The notes: a model not told the origin generated them from the sequence alone. A stretch of DNA of 28,835 nt from Rhodospirillaceae bacterium (GCA_030151865.1 JASLCK010000112.1:1-28835), one strand, 5' to 3'. Counted from the first letter of the stretch, positions 1 to 8,880 are shown. Program-made: numbers and translations.

Positions 1-693
1 GTCGTCGCCGAATATGGCGGGGAAATCGCCACGTTGCAGGCCAAGTACAACGACGAAGCCGCCGCCCGCGCCAAGGCTCTTTTCGATGAAGCCGTCGCTT
101 CGGGTGCTGTCGCGACCGAATGGCGCGATATCACCGGCGACCTGATCGATCTGGTGCCGCTGCATGCCCGTTACGCCGATCTGACCGTGGTCGGCCAGAC
201 CGATCCGGAAGATGGCGACGTGCTGGCCGAAGGCCAGCTGGTCGATCATCTGGTGCTGGAAGCGGGCCGCCCGGTGCTGGTGGTGCCCTATGTCGGACGC
301 TATCCGGTGGTCGGCAACAAGGTACTGGTGGCCTGGAATTCCAGCCGCGAAGCCACCCGCGCCATCAATGACGCCCTGCCACTGCTGGCCCACGCCAAGC
401 AGGTCAACGTTCTGGCCATCAACCCAAAAAACGGGCGCAAGGGGCATGGCGACGTGCCGGGCGCCGATATCTGCCTGCATCTGGCCCGCCATGGCGTCAA
501 TGCGGTCTGCGAAAGCATTCAGGCCCAAGATTTGGATGTGGGCGCAATGCTGCTGTCACGCGCTGCCGATGATGAAGTCGATATGCTGGTGATGGGGGCT
601 TATGGCCGTTCGCGCCTGCGCGAACTGGTTCTGGGCGGGGCGACCTTGCATGTGTTGCGGCAGATGACCGTACCGGTTCTGCTATCCCACTAG
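1..693 (+). CDS. Universal stress protein, two Usp domains (5' end outside window)
   Basis: The reading frame is open from base 1, so the gene starts upstream; a TTG at 34 is only an internal codon. The visible part holds the end of one Usp domain (hydrophobic strand ending VLVVPY) followed by a complete second domain starting at VLVAWNSS. This tandem layout is seen in UspE-like proteins. Near the C-terminus is the nucleotide-binding loop GAYGRSRLRELVLGG, matching the family's G-x2-G-x9-G pattern, but with Gly where Ser or Thr usually follows. Usp proteins are cytoplasmic stress-survival proteins, many of which bind ATP; the specific role is unknown. A strong hairpin terminator follows the stop codon. 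Confidence 0.9.
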   Translation, partial: VVAEYGGEIATLQAKYNDEAAARAKALFDEAVASGAVATEWRDITGDLIDLVPLHARYADLTVVGQTDPEDGDVLAEGQLVDHLVLEAGRPVLVVPYVGRYPVVGNKVLVAWNSSREATRAINDALPLLAHAKQVNVLAINPKNGRKGHGDVPGADICLHLARHGVNAVCESIQAQDLDVGAMLLSRAADDEVDMLVMGAYGRSRLRELVLGGATLHVLRQMTVPVLLSH

Positions 694-711
694 AGCAAAC
701 GCTGTTTTTAT

Positions 712-752
712 AAAAGATCGGGCTGCGGTTTCACACTGCGGCCCGATCTTTT
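712..752 (+). terminator. Rho-independent terminator after the Usp gene
   Basis: A perfect 12-bp stem (AAAAGATCGGGC with GCCCGATCTTTT) is extended inward by three further pairs and ends in a T run. It begins 18 bases after the Usp stop codon. The A-rich 5' arm makes it potentially bidirectional. Confidence 0.85.
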
Positions 753-779
753 GGTTGATGAAACAAATTAATATCAACC
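753..779. promoter_or_regulatory. Inverted repeat upstream of the histidine kinase gene
   Basis: GGTTGAT and ATCAACC are separated by 13 A/T-rich bases, directly after the Usp terminator and about 135 bases before the kinase start. The arms resemble CRP/FNR half-sites (TTGAT/ATCAA), but the spacing is far too wide for one such dimer. It could be an operator for another factor, or chance in AT-rich DNA. Confidence 0.25.
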
Positions 780-913
780 GCAAGATATGAAAATCCCAAG
801 ATATCCAGAAAGACAGGCAAGACAGAATTACTAACACGTATAAAGTTTATGGTTATTCCTCACAAGTTGTGCCAAAACAGATCTTCCTTTCTTAAGATCC
901 CCGATGCCTCGCC

Positions 914-3022
914 ATGGCCAGACAGGCCCAAGACAAAATCGGACTACATCCGCCAAAACTTCCCAGACGGGCGCTTTTGCTCAGTCTGGCGGTTCTGGTC
1001 GGCATCAATTGTCTGGTGTTGCTGCTGGCGGGCCTATCGCTGAGCGACGGCAGGCGGGCACTGCACCAACGTTCGGTGATCAGTTCGCAGAACCTGTCGG
1101 GCCTGCTCAATCAGACCATTTCCGGCGAACTGACGCGAATCGATCTGGCCCTGCAACACCTTACCAGCGCCGTCCGTTTCGATAAAACCCATCCTGAGCT
1201 GAAAACCAGCTTAAGCGACGAAACCCTGAACAGCGAAAAACCGCTGATCCCGGAAGTCTTGAGCCTGCGCATTGCCGATGCCGACGGCATGACCCGCAAA
1301 GGCACCGATATCGATCCGCAAGGACCGTTCCAGACATCGGCGGACCGATCTTATTTCCAACAATTCCAGGCCGATTCCAGCGACCGTTTGGTGGTGTCGG
1401 ACCCCTTGCAAGGACGCCTTAGCCGTCAATGGGTGATCATCCTGGCCCGCCCCATCGTCCTGCCGGATCACCATTTCGCAGGCATTGCTTATGCGGTGTT
1501 GCCGCTATCGCATTTTTCTGACCTGTTCGCCCAACTGCATTTGCGGGCCAATGACGCCGTGGCTCTGCGGGCCAACGATTTATCGGTGATTGCCCGTTAT
1601 CCTACCGTTGTCAGCGGTGCCGCCGCCATCGGCAACAAAGCCGTTTCATCCGAACTTAAAAACATGGTCGCAGTTTATCCCGAACGCGGCACCTACCAAG
1701 CCCGCGCCGGGATTGACGGCATCGCCCGCATTCTGTCTTACGAGCAGATTCCACGACTGTCCTGGTACGTAGTGGTTGGGGTGGATCATGATGCCTTTCT
1801 GACCGGTTGGTATGGACAGGTCGTCAAGGTCGCGGCTGTACTGGCCGCATTTCTCCTGATCAGCCTGACGGGCAGCTTTCTGCTGTGGCGCGCCTATCTG
1901 GCCCGCAGCCGGGCCGAGCAATGGCTGGAATTGATCGAATTTTCCATCGATCATGCGGGCGAATCCTGTCTGCTGATCGCCGCCGATGGAACACTGATCT
2001 ACGCCAACTCTGCCGCAGCCCGCTTGTTTGGGCGCAGTCGAGACGATCTGCTGACCTGCCGAGCCTGGGAATTGCTGGCAATCTCGGAATACCAAGAATG
2101 GCGTCAGCATTGGCGTAAGCTGGAAACCGGCGAACCGGTCAATTTGGTCAACCGCATCCGGCGTGGCGATGGGGCAGAAGTGCCGGTCGAGATTGCCGCC
2201 AACTACATCGCCTATCAAAACCAGGAAGTTGACGTCACCTTTGTGCGCGACATCAGCGAACGGTTGAGCCACGAAAGCCAGATGCGCAAAGCACTGGCGA
2301 CGTCGCAACATCTGAGCCGCACCCTGGCCCGTAAGAACGAGGAAATGGCCCAGTTCACCGAAGTGCTGGCCCATCACCTGCAAGAGCCGGTGCGGCTGCA
2401 GCATGTCTACACCCAGTATCTCGCCCGCGAGCTGCCTTCGCCGCTGTCACCCAACGCGCAACAAGCGATGCAGACAGTTATGGATGGGGCGGTGCGTTTG
2501 AAAGCCTTACTGCGCGACGCCCGGATGTATCTGTCGCTGGAACAGATCCAACCGGAAAACCAGCTATGCGACGCCAATGCCGCTTTTTCCACCGCCTGCA
2601 AGCGGTTGGAGGAAACTATCCAGCGTTACGGCGCAGTCATCGAATGCGCCGCTCTGCCCAAAGTGGCCATCGATCCCAAATGGTTGCCCACGGTTTTTTC
2701 CGTGCTGCTGGAAAACGCCATCAATTATCGCCGTCTGGATACCCCGCCCCATATCCGGGTTGCCGCCGAACAACGCGATGGCGAAGCCGTCATCACCGTG
2801 ACCGACAACGGGGTGGGGATTCCCCCGCAATTTCATCAGCGGATTTTCAAGGTCTTCGAACGCCTGACACCCGAGCACCATCCCGAAGGAACCGGTATCG
2901 GCCTGACGCTGGCAAAAAAGATCATCGAAGCTGCCGAGGGCCGCATTTGGGTGGAAAGCCCGGGTCCCCACGGCACCCGGATTTGCCTGTCCCTGCCCGA
3001 TCAGATCCGCCCCAAAGGCTGA
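914..3022 (+). CDS. Membrane sensor histidine kinase (dCache-PAS-HisKA-HATPase)
   Basis: This 702-aa protein has a transmembrane helix at about 20-43, a periplasmic dCache/PDC-like region at about 50-300 and a second helix at about 304-328. A PAS domain follows (about 340-450), then a dimerisation helix and a C-terminal ATPase domain. The phosphoacceptor is probably H487 in AHHLQEPVR, close to the SHDLQEPLR box of phytochrome-like kinases. ATP-binding motifs are ENAINY (near 599), DNGVGIP (near 630) and GTGIGL (near 659), all intact. It should sense an extracellular small molecule and phosphorylate a partner. No response regulator gene is adjacent, so the partner is unknown. Its stop lies one base from that of the convergent synthetase gene, leaving no room for a terminator between them. 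Confidence 0.92.
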   Translation: MARQAQDKIGLHPPKLPRRALLLSLAVLVGINCLVLLLAGLSLSDGRRALHQRSVISSQNLSGLLNQTISGELTRIDLALQHLTSAVRFDKTHPELKTSLSDETLNSEKPLIPEVLSLRIADADGMTRKGTDIDPQGPFQTSADRSYFQQFQADSSDRLVVSDPLQGRLSRQWVIILARPIVLPDHHFAGIAYAVLPLSHFSDLFAQLHLRANDAVALRANDLSVIARYPTVVSGAAAIGNKAVSSELKNMVAVYPERGTYQARAGIDGIARILSYEQIPRLSWYVVVGVDHDAFLTGWYGQVVKVAAVLAAFLLISLTGSFLLWRAYLARSRAEQWLELIEFSIDHAGESCLLIAADGTLIYANSAAARLFGRSRDDLLTCRAWELLAISEYQEWRQHWRKLETGEPVNLVNRIRRGDGAEVPVEIAANYIAYQNQEVDVTFVRDISERLSHESQMRKALATSQHLSRTLARKNEEMAQFTEVLAHHLQEPVRLQHVYTQYLARELPSPLSPNAQQAMQTVMDGAVRLKALLRDARMYLSLEQIQPENQLCDANAAFSTACKRLEETIQRYGAVIECAALPKVAIDPKWLPTVFSVLLENAINYRRLDTPPHIRVAAEQRDGEAVITVTDNGVGIPPQFHQRIFKVFERLTPEHHPEGTGIGLTLAKKIIEAAEGRIWVESPGPHGTRICLSLPDQIRPKG

Positions 3023-3023
3023 A

Positions 3024-4712
3024 TCAGGCGACCCCCAAGGGCAATTCATGTTCCGTCTGGGCGCTGACCTTCAAGGCGCGGCGAATGATTTTACCACTGG
3101 GAGTGCGCGGCAAATCGGGTTGGAAGCGCACTTCGTGGGGGCACAGGCCGTCACCCAGATGGTCACGGGCATAGGCCATCAGCTCGCGTTTCAAACGGGG
3201 GCCTGAACTGAAACCGGGATTGAGCGCGATAAAGGCGACAATGCGTTCATGCAGCAAGGGATCGGGCAGCCCGATCACCCCGATTTCCGCCACCGCCGGA
3301 TGGGACATCAACACCGCTTCAACCTCGAACGGGCCAACCATCCGGCCCGCCGATTTGATCACTTCGTCGCCGCGACCCAAGAACCAGTAATAACCCGCCG
3401 CGTCACGGCGCACGAAATCACCGGTGAGATGCCAGCCTTCCATTTCTTCTGGCAAGGCCCCACCCTCACCACCCAGGCTGCGCCAGGGCGGCAGACTGTC
3501 GGCGCGGATCGCCAATTCGCCTTCGACGGCGCTGGGCGGCAATTCTTCCACCCCATCCTCGGTGCGGCGCACCAGGGCCAGGGCGACACCCGGCAGGGGA
3601 CGGCCCATGCTGCCGGGAACCGGTGGGCTGTCAGGCGTATGGGCCAGGACAATGCCGCCGGTTTCGGTTTGCCACCACGTATCGCGGAAAGCCACGCCCA
3701 AAACGTCGCGGCCCCACTCCACCGTGTCGGTGGATAAGGGCTCGCCGCAACTGGCGGCCAACCGCAGATTAAGCGGACGGAACGACCGAGCCATGGCAGC
3801 GCCACCACCGATCAAAGTACGGATCACCGTCGGCGTGGTGTACCAGACCGAAACGGGCTCGTCTTCCAGAACGGCAAGGCAGCGGGTTGCGGTGACGGGG
3901 GACGGATCCATCAGGATCGCCGCGCCAATCACCAGCGGCGCCACCAGACCGAAAGCCGTGTGGGTGATCCAGCCGGGCTCGCCGGTGCACCACAGCATCT
4001 CGCCCGGCTGTAGGGCAAAGGCGGCGCGGGCACTGTCAGCCATGGTCCGAAAGGCGGCGATATCATGCATTACGGCCTTGGGCCGCGACTGACCGCCGCT
4101 GATGGGCGCGGTGGTGCCGCTGGTGAAATGCATCATCACCGCATGGCTTGCTGGCAGATCGGGCATGGCGAAACCACCCGGTGGCAAGCTGGCGCACGCC
4201 ATGGCGGCGGCCAAATCCAGACAATCGTCAGGACGGCCCAGACCATCCAAATCCCCCACTGGATCATTGGTCAGCAAAACATGACGCAGATTGGGCAACA
4301 GGGGCCGCGACGGCATCACCGATTGCCGATACACCTCGCCGCCAGCGATCAGGATGCGCGCATCGCCCAGTTCCAGGCGGGCCAGAACCGGATCGGGTCC
4401 CAGATCGGCAAAGATTGGGCAGTAAACCCCACCCGCCCTCCAGATACCCAGAGCGGCGACCACGGTCTGTGCGGTGCGTCCAGTCATCACAGCCACGGTT
4501 TCGCCTGGGGTCAGGCCCAGGCGCACCAGCACGGCGGCGCAGCGATCAACCGCTTCGGACAGTTCGCGATAGGTCAGGCTGCGGCGTTCGTCGCCCTGCC
4601 CGAGAAAACGCAAAGCCAAAAGATCACCGCCACCCGCCGCGCATTGCGCGCCAGCAAGGTCAAGCAGCTGGTTGGTCGCCGGAGCCGATCCGGATGCAGT
4701 CGTGAAAGCCAT
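3024..4712 (-). CDS. AMP-forming acyl-CoA synthetase (acetyl/propionyl-CoA synthetase-like)
   Basis: This is an adenylate-forming enzyme of the ANL superfamily, about 562 aa. It would activate a carboxylic acid with ATP to acyl-AMP and then acyl-CoA. Visible motifs are WYTTPTV, DTWWQTETGG near 341-351 (the A5 motif as in Acs), YYWFLGRGDEVIKSAGR (A8), and the catalytic lysine motif TPSGKIIRR near 535-541. The ATP-binding P-loop near 190-213 is unusual: TSGTT and PKAVMH are separated by nine residues where two are normal. It is shorter than typical Acs (about 650 aa), so the substrate may be another short acid. The start is uncertain: ATG 4712 (MAFTT) and ATG 4739 are both in frame and neither has a clear ribosome binding site. 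Confidence 0.88.
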   Translation of the reverse strand: MAFTTASGSAPATNQLLDLAGAQCAAGGGDLLALRFLGQGDERRSLTYRELSEAVDRCAAVLVRLGLTPGETVAVMTGRTAQTVVAALGIWRAGGVYCPIFADLGPDPVLARLELGDARILIAGGEVYRQSVMPSRPLLPNLRHVLLTNDPVGDLDGLGRPDDCLDLAAAMACASLPPGGFAMPDLPASHAVMMHFTSGTTAPISGGQSRPKAVMHDIAAFRTMADSARAAFALQPGEMLWCTGEPGWITHTAFGLVAPLVIGAAILMDPSPVTATRCLAVLEDEPVSVWYTTPTVIRTLIGGGAAMARSFRPLNLRLAASCGEPLSTDTVEWGRDVLGVAFRDTWWQTETGGIVLAHTPDSPPVPGSMGRPLPGVALALVRRTEDGVEELPPSAVEGELAIRADSLPPWRSLGGEGGALPEEMEGWHLTGDFVRRDAAGYYWFLGRGDEVIKSAGRMVGPFEVEAVLMSHPAVAEIGVIGLPDPLLHERIVAFIALNPGFSSGPRLKRELMAYARDHLGDGLCPHEVRFQPDLPRTPSGKIIRRALKVSAQTEHELPLGVA

Positions 4713-4757
4713 GCCGCATATTGACCGGCGTTCACGCATCGCGCAAGCCGCGCATGA

Positions 4758-4776
4758 CAGCGATCAATAATCGCTG
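4758..4776. promoter_or_regulatory. Palindrome upstream of the acyl-CoA synthetase gene
   Basis: A perfect 7-bp inverted repeat, CAGCGAT-caata-ATCGCTG, lies 20-65 bases upstream of the two candidate starts of the synthetase gene. It is placed as an operator would be, but no known family is recognised from it. Confidence 0.35.
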
Positions 4777-4841
4777 CAGTGCGGTATAAAACCGACCCAT
4801 CTGTGACCGGGGTTCCCCCTCTGCACTGCTTGCTTTGCCAA

Positions 4842-5093
4842 TCAATGGCTGCGGTTAAAGTCGCTCAAGCCCACCTGATAGCGGCGGCTGCGTATGAAGT
4901 CACCCGCAGCGCGGCATTGAGCAGCCTCATCTTCCAGCACATGCCGCACGATCGTGGTGCCGTCCGGACGATCCAGCATGCATTCCGCCCATTCGGCGGC
5001 GATAATCATGTTCAGATGTTCGTGATCGGCGATGGCTTCGACCTGATCAGGGTTCAGGCCGCAAATCCCGATACAATCTTGGAGCGTCAACAT
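4842..5093 (-). CDS. Small protein of unknown function (83 aa)
   Basis: ATG 5093 is chosen because a strong AAGGAGG lies five bases upstream. The longer frame to 5168 would place this ribosome site inside the gene. The protein starts MLTLQDCIGICGL and continues with a predicted helical, acidic region (EAIADHEHLNMIIAAEWAE). It has three cysteines and no membrane segment or signal peptide, so it is probably cytoplasmic. I do not recognise a family. It is divergent from the EAL gene, and the 226 bases between them are AT-rich and probably carry both promoters. Confidence 0.75.
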   Translation of the reverse strand: MLTLQDCIGICGLNPDQVEAIADHEHLNMIIAAEWAECMLDRPDGTTIVRHVLEDEAAQCRAAGDFIRSRRYQVGLSDFNRSH

Positions 5094-5319
5094 GGGACCT
5101 CCTTCCCCGGGACTTATGCCCGGTTGGCGTATCCTCACCATACCCACAAAGTAGCACAGGTTTATCAAAATTTAAACCGGAGCGACCATCGCCACATCTA
5201 TGCCTAAAGCCCAGATCATATTTAACAAATAAAAATAGTTATACAAAATTAATATTGCAGAACTTTATGTTTAATGTTCAAATTTTTACAAACAGAGCGA
5301 CAAACGCCAGGAGAACGGT

Positions 5320-6216
5320 ATGACTCACGCCTCCCCCCGTCCTGTCCCGATCCATCGCAGCGATCTGGAATCCTATTTCTTGCGCCATGACGGGGGCGAA
5401 CAGCTTTACAGCAAATGCCTGCGCTTCGAAGATGCGGGCGTGCTCGGGCGGTTTGACGATCTGCTGTTGTCCAGTGTGTTTCAGCCCTTGTTTGATTGCC
5501 GCACCCTGGCCCCCGCCGCCCATGAAGCCTTATTGCGGGTCAAGCGCGATGATGGCGGCATCCTGTCGCCGCAGCAGGCCTTTGACCTGCCCAAGACGCC
5601 CAAGGAATTTGTCTTTTTCGACCGCTTGTGCCGCACCGTACATGCGCTGAACTTTGTCAGTCAGGCGGAATCCAGCGATCTGTTGTTTCTGAACGTCGAT
5701 GGCCGTCATCTGCTCAATGTCGGCGGCGGTCAGCATGGCAGCGCCTTTGAAACCATCTTGAATTATTGCGGCCTCAATCCGTCGCAGGTGGTGATCGAAG
5801 TCCTCGAATCCCGCGTCCCCGACCTGGACCGTCTGATTGAAGCCCTGGCCGCTTATCAGGCGCGGGGCTATCGCATCGCCATCGATGATTTTGGCTGCCA
5901 GCATTCCAACTTTGACCGACTGTGGCGGCTGTCGCCCGACATCGTCAAGCTGGACCGCAGCCTGATTGTCGAATCCACCGCCAACCCGCGCGCCCGACGG
6001 GTGGTGCCCAAACTGATCGAGATCATCCACGATCTGGGGGCCAAGGTGGTGTGCGAAGGGGTGGAAACCTTTGATCAGCATTTGCTGGCTTTTGATGCAG
6101 GCAGCGATCTTGTTCAAGGCTTTTATTATGCCCGCCCTGCCCCGGCCATGGTCGGCCCCAAGCATCGTATCGAAGCGCCGTTACAGCGCCCGCCCCACTT
6201 GGCCAGCGGCTTTTAA
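5320..6216 (+). CDS. Stand-alone EAL domain protein, probable c-di-GMP phosphodiesterase
   Basis: This 298-aa protein is essentially one EAL domain (about 45-280) after a short N-terminal region with no recognised sensor or membrane helix. The catalytic set looks complete: E69 in the EAL motif, Asn in FLNVDG, Glu in VIEVLES, D189-D190 in DDFG, Lys in VKLDRSLI, and E246 in CEGVET. Only the loop after DDFG differs (DDFGCQHSN instead of DDFGTGYSS). It is therefore predicted to hydrolyse c-di-GMP in the cytoplasm. A GGAGAA ribosome site precedes ATG 5320. Together with the GGDEF-EAL protein at 13.3-15.8 kb, it is one of two c-di-GMP genes in the window. Confidence 0.92.
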   Translation: MTHASPRPVPIHRSDLESYFLRHDGGEQLYSKCLRFEDAGVLGRFDDLLLSSVFQPLFDCRTLAPAAHEALLRVKRDDGGILSPQQAFDLPKTPKEFVFFDRLCRTVHALNFVSQAESSDLLFLNVDGRHLLNVGGGQHGSAFETILNYCGLNPSQVVIEVLESRVPDLDRLIEALAAYQARGYRIAIDDFGCQHSNFDRLWRLSPDIVKLDRSLIVESTANPRARRVVPKLIEIIHDLGAKVVCEGVETFDQHLLAFDAGSDLVQGFYYARPAPAMVGPKHRIEAPLQRPPHLASGF

Positions 6217-6234
6217 CCAACGGCTTTAAAACGC

Positions 6235-6262
6235 AAACGACCCGCCAATGGCGGGCCGTTTT
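6235..6262. terminator. Bidirectional terminator between EAL gene and 175-aa gene
   Basis: The hairpin has arms AAACG-a-CCCGCC and GGCGGG-c-CGTTT, with a three-base loop and one internal mismatch. TTTTGTTGT follows on the plus strand and A-rich DNA flanks the other side. It lies between two convergent genes and can serve both. Confidence 0.75.
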
Positions 6263-6278
6263 GTTGTGGAACAGAGCC

Positions 6279-6806
6279 TTATAACCAGCGTCGTCCCTGA
6301 CGTTTCAGTTCCGACCCCTCGTGCCGTTTCAGTAAGGTCAAAACCCGTTCGACCTTGCGCACATGGGCATGATCCCAAGGATTGTGCCGTCGGGCAAAGG
6401 CGACCTTTTCCTCCCATTCCACGATCATATCGCGGGGACGGTCAGGTTTGGCCTGTTCGCCGGTCAGGGCGCCAATGGTCAGGTTGTAATCGGGGTGCAG
6501 TTCCGCCGGAATGGCGCTGCGGTATTCTTCCCACGACAGAACACCGGCCAGATACATCTCATGCACCCAATCGGCCATTTGCCGGGGCGTCATGTGACGA
6601 ACCGTCGCTTCGGCGTTGATGGGCGGCGGCAGGGCAATCACGTCCGAGGCTTCATCATCCTCAAGATCGGCGTCATCCAAGGGCTCGCCCGTGGAAAACG
6701 GGCTTTCCAGTTCGGGCAACAAACGCGGTTCGCGCAGTTCGCGCGGCAGACGCTTGTCCTTGGACAGCGGACGGGATTGCCGCCAAAGAAAGAAATCCAG
6801 CTTCAT
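6279..6806 (-). CDS. Conserved-looking protein of unknown function (175 aa)
   Basis: ATG 6806 has AAGGAAG at a good distance upstream. The N-terminus is basic (MKLDFFLWRQSRPLSKDKR). A low-complexity acidic stretch follows at about 43-55 (DDADLEDDEASD), then a folded-looking, charge-rich C-terminal half with several Trp residues. There is no signal peptide or membrane helix. I do not recognise a family. It is read towards the EAL gene, and the 291 bases upstream are shared with the divergent EipB-like gene. Confidence 0.75.
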   Translation of the reverse strand: MKLDFFLWRQSRPLSKDKRLPRELREPRLLPELESPFSTGEPLDDADLEDDEASDVIALPPPINAEATVRHMTPRQMADWVHEMYLAGVLSWEEYRSAIPAELHPDYNLTIGALTGEQAKPDRPRDMIVEWEEKVAFARRHNPWDHAHVRKVERVLTLLKRHEGSELKRQGRRWL

Positions 6807-7045
6807 CGCGTCTTCCTTAAATATCAGGGCCTACAGACGGGTTCCCCTTTGTTAAGCAAGCCGTGGGCCAGAGGGTAAATCCTGTGAAAACAATATGTTA
6901 AACAGACACACTTTCTACCCCGGCAAAGTTTCGCCCCTTCTTGGCGGCAAAATTTACCTGTTACCCGGCAGTCATGACCGGGCCGGAAAATAAAATTTAA
7001 ATTGATTGAGTTCCCTGTCCGCCTGATCTATCCCTGAAGGCAAGA

Positions 7046-7062
7046 GCCTGTATAATACAGGC
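7046..7062 (+). promoter_or_regulatory. Palindrome containing a perfect -10 hexamer, upstream of the EipB-like gene
   Basis: GCCTGTAT-A-ATACAGGC is a perfect 17-base palindrome whose centre contains TATAAT (7051-7056). Transcription would start near 7063, giving a leader of about 35 bases before ATG 7098. No good -35 is seen at 16-18 bases, so the promoter may need an activator, or the palindrome may be the operator of a repressor. Confidence 0.5.
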
Positions 7063-7097
7063 CACTGCACCGACGCGTTTGAGAGGCAGAGGATAAA

Positions 7098-7982
7098 ATG
7101 ATGGCTGATGCGGCCAACGCTGCGTTGGATCAACGGGCGGCGCGCTTGGACTTGTCTGCGCGCCTGCCGAAAGCCATTGCCATCGGCACCGCTGCTTTCT
7201 GCTGGGCCAGCGCCGCCTGGGCCGGGCCGATGACGCCCAGCCCGCTGGCATCGCACAAGGCCGTTTACGAGATGCGTCTGGCCACCACCAAGCTGTCGGG
7301 CGGCGTCACGGGCGCCAGCGGTCAGATGACCTATAAGTTCGCCGACCGCTGCGATGGCTGGACCGTCGAAAACCAGACCCAACTGACCTTTTCCTATAAC
7401 GACGGCGCTCCGGTGGCGACCACCTGGAACTTCGTCACCTGGGAATCCAAGGATGGTCTGCATTACCGTTTCCGCGTGCGCAGCACCCGCGATGGCGTGA
7501 TCAGTGAAGAGATCGACGGCACCGCCAATCTGGATGCGCAAAGCCATGCCGGTCAGGTGAAGTACACCCTGCCCGAGCCCAAGACCATGACCCTGCCCAA
7601 GGGCACCTTGTTTCCCACCGAACATACCTTGCGGCTGCTGGAACTGGCACAAAAAGGCGACCGGCTGATCAGCCGTACCCTGTTTGACGGCACCGGCCTC
7701 GACGGCCCGGCGTCGGTCAATGCGGTGGTCAGTTCCTATCTGCCCGCCAACAGCACGCCCTCGTCGGATAATCCGTCGGTCAACGCCACCTTGCTGTCGT
7801 CCCAGTCGTGGCGGATGCAGATGGCCTTTTTCAATCAGGATGGCGACGGCACGCCCGATTACGAAGTGGCGCTGCGCTATTACCTGAACGGGGTTGCTGA
7901 CGAAGTGATGCAGTCCTTTGGCAGCTTCACCCTGAAGGGGACCTTGCAATCGCTGGAGCCGTTGCCCAAGCCGGAGTGTTAA
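7098..7982 (+). CDS. eipB: EipB-like cell-envelope protein (DUF1849)
   Basis: This 294-aa exported protein has a long n-region, a hydrophobic core at about 26-41 and a likely cleavage after AWA (residue 42). The mature part is recognised as DUF1849, the family of Brucella EipB, a periplasmic beta-spiral protein needed for envelope integrity. Two cysteines, C85 and the C-terminal residue C294, are placed like the pair that forms the EipB disulfide. AGAGGATAAA before ATG 7098 is a plausible ribosome site; a second ATG follows immediately. The gene symbol is transferred from the family. Confidence 0.8.
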   Translation: MMADAANAALDQRAARLDLSARLPKAIAIGTAAFCWASAAWAGPMTPSPLASHKAVYEMRLATTKLSGGVTGASGQMTYKFADRCDGWTVENQTQLTFSYNDGAPVATTWNFVTWESKDGLHYRFRVRSTRDGVISEEIDGTANLDAQSHAGQVKYTLPEPKTMTLPKGTLFPTEHTLRLLELAQKGDRLISRTLFDGTGLDGPASVNAVVSSYLPANSTPSSDNPSVNATLLSSQSWRMQMAFFNQDGDGTPDYEVALRYYLNGVADEVMQSFGSFTLKGTLQSLEPLPKPEC

Positions 7983-8018
7983 CGGCGTTTCCGCCCTCGT
8001 TTCCGCCCTGCCCCAACA

Positions 8019-8050
8019 AGAAAGGCCGATGGTTTCCCATCGGCCTTTCT
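8019..8050. terminator. Bidirectional terminator between EipB-like and SatP-like genes
   Basis: A perfect 14-bp stem (AGAAAGGCCGATGG with CCATCGGCCTTTCT) has a four-base loop and lies between two convergent genes. The plus-strand side continues as GCTTTT; the other side has only a short A run. Confidence 0.85.
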
Positions 8051-8071
8051 GCTTTTCATCTGGCAGGATGA

Positions 8072-8683
8072 TCAGACGACGGGCTTGCCCACCGGCAGCA
8101 CGTCACGACCCCACAGATCCTTGAAAATGGCACTGGCCATCATGTACCAAGCCAGGCCGGCGCAGACGATCAGATCCCAGGCGGCCAGATGGCCCCAGGC
8201 TTCGCCGCCGTCGAAATGTTCGACGATCAGACCAACGAACCCAATCATCAGGGTGGTGAAGGTCAGGAACATGGCCTTGCTGACCTTGAGCGAGCCGATC
8301 CACAGGATCGACGAATACATCGCCCAAGCCACCAGGAACCAACCCACATCCTGCTTGCTGGCCTTGAACAGATCGAACTTCGACGCAACCACCAGCGCGC
8401 ACAGGCTGATCCAGAACGCCCCGAACGAGGTGAACGCGGAATAGCCGAAATTGTTACCCATCTTCTGTTCTTGCAAACCGGCGATCATTTGCGCCAGCCC
8501 ACCGAAGATGAACCCGATCCACAGGACCGGCCCCATGCCGACCCATCCCAGATTGTGAAATTGCAGCATCATGGTGGTCAGACCGAACCCGGCCAGACCA
8601 ACCACCGCCGGATTGCCGAGCTTCGGCTGGGCGGCGACGACCTGCAAAGGACTCTCTAAAGCGATTTGAGAGATTTGCGACAT
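8072..8683 (-). CDS. satP: Acetate/succinate transporter, GPR1/FUN34/YaaH (SatP) family
   Basis: This 203-aa inner-membrane protein has six predicted helices, as in SatP/AceP. The N-terminal signature GNPAVVGLAGFG corresponds to the family's NPAPLGL-type motif. The family moves acetate or succinate with protons. AAGAAGGA lies about ten bases before ATG 8683. An acyl-CoA synthetase that could activate imported acetate is encoded at 3.0-4.7 kb, but it is not in the same operon. The upstream 254-base gap shows no convincing gene. Confidence 0.88.
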   Translation of the reverse strand: MSQISQIALESPLQVVAAQPKLGNPAVVGLAGFGLTTMMLQFHNLGWVGMGPVLWIGFIFGGLAQMIAGLQEQKMGNNFGYSAFTSFGAFWISLCALVVASKFDLFKASKQDVGWFLVAWAMYSSILWIGSLKVSKAMFLTFTTLMIGFVGLIVEHFDGGEAWGHLAAWDLIVCAGLAWYMMASAIFKDLWGRDVLPVGKPVV

Positions 8684-8880
8684 TCCCTATGCATCCTTCT
8701 TGGGATCCCCATTTGAGCGGGGCGTTTTTGTTTAATCCCAGAGAACTCCCTGTAACGGCTGCCTGTGCTTTGTTTTGGCAGCATTCTTTTTTTACGCCTC
8801 TGATGGGCAAGGAATGCATAACTGAGAATAACCCGATCAGCAATCGGCTTTTTACCAATGGGCGATTTTTCTCAAAAGAA

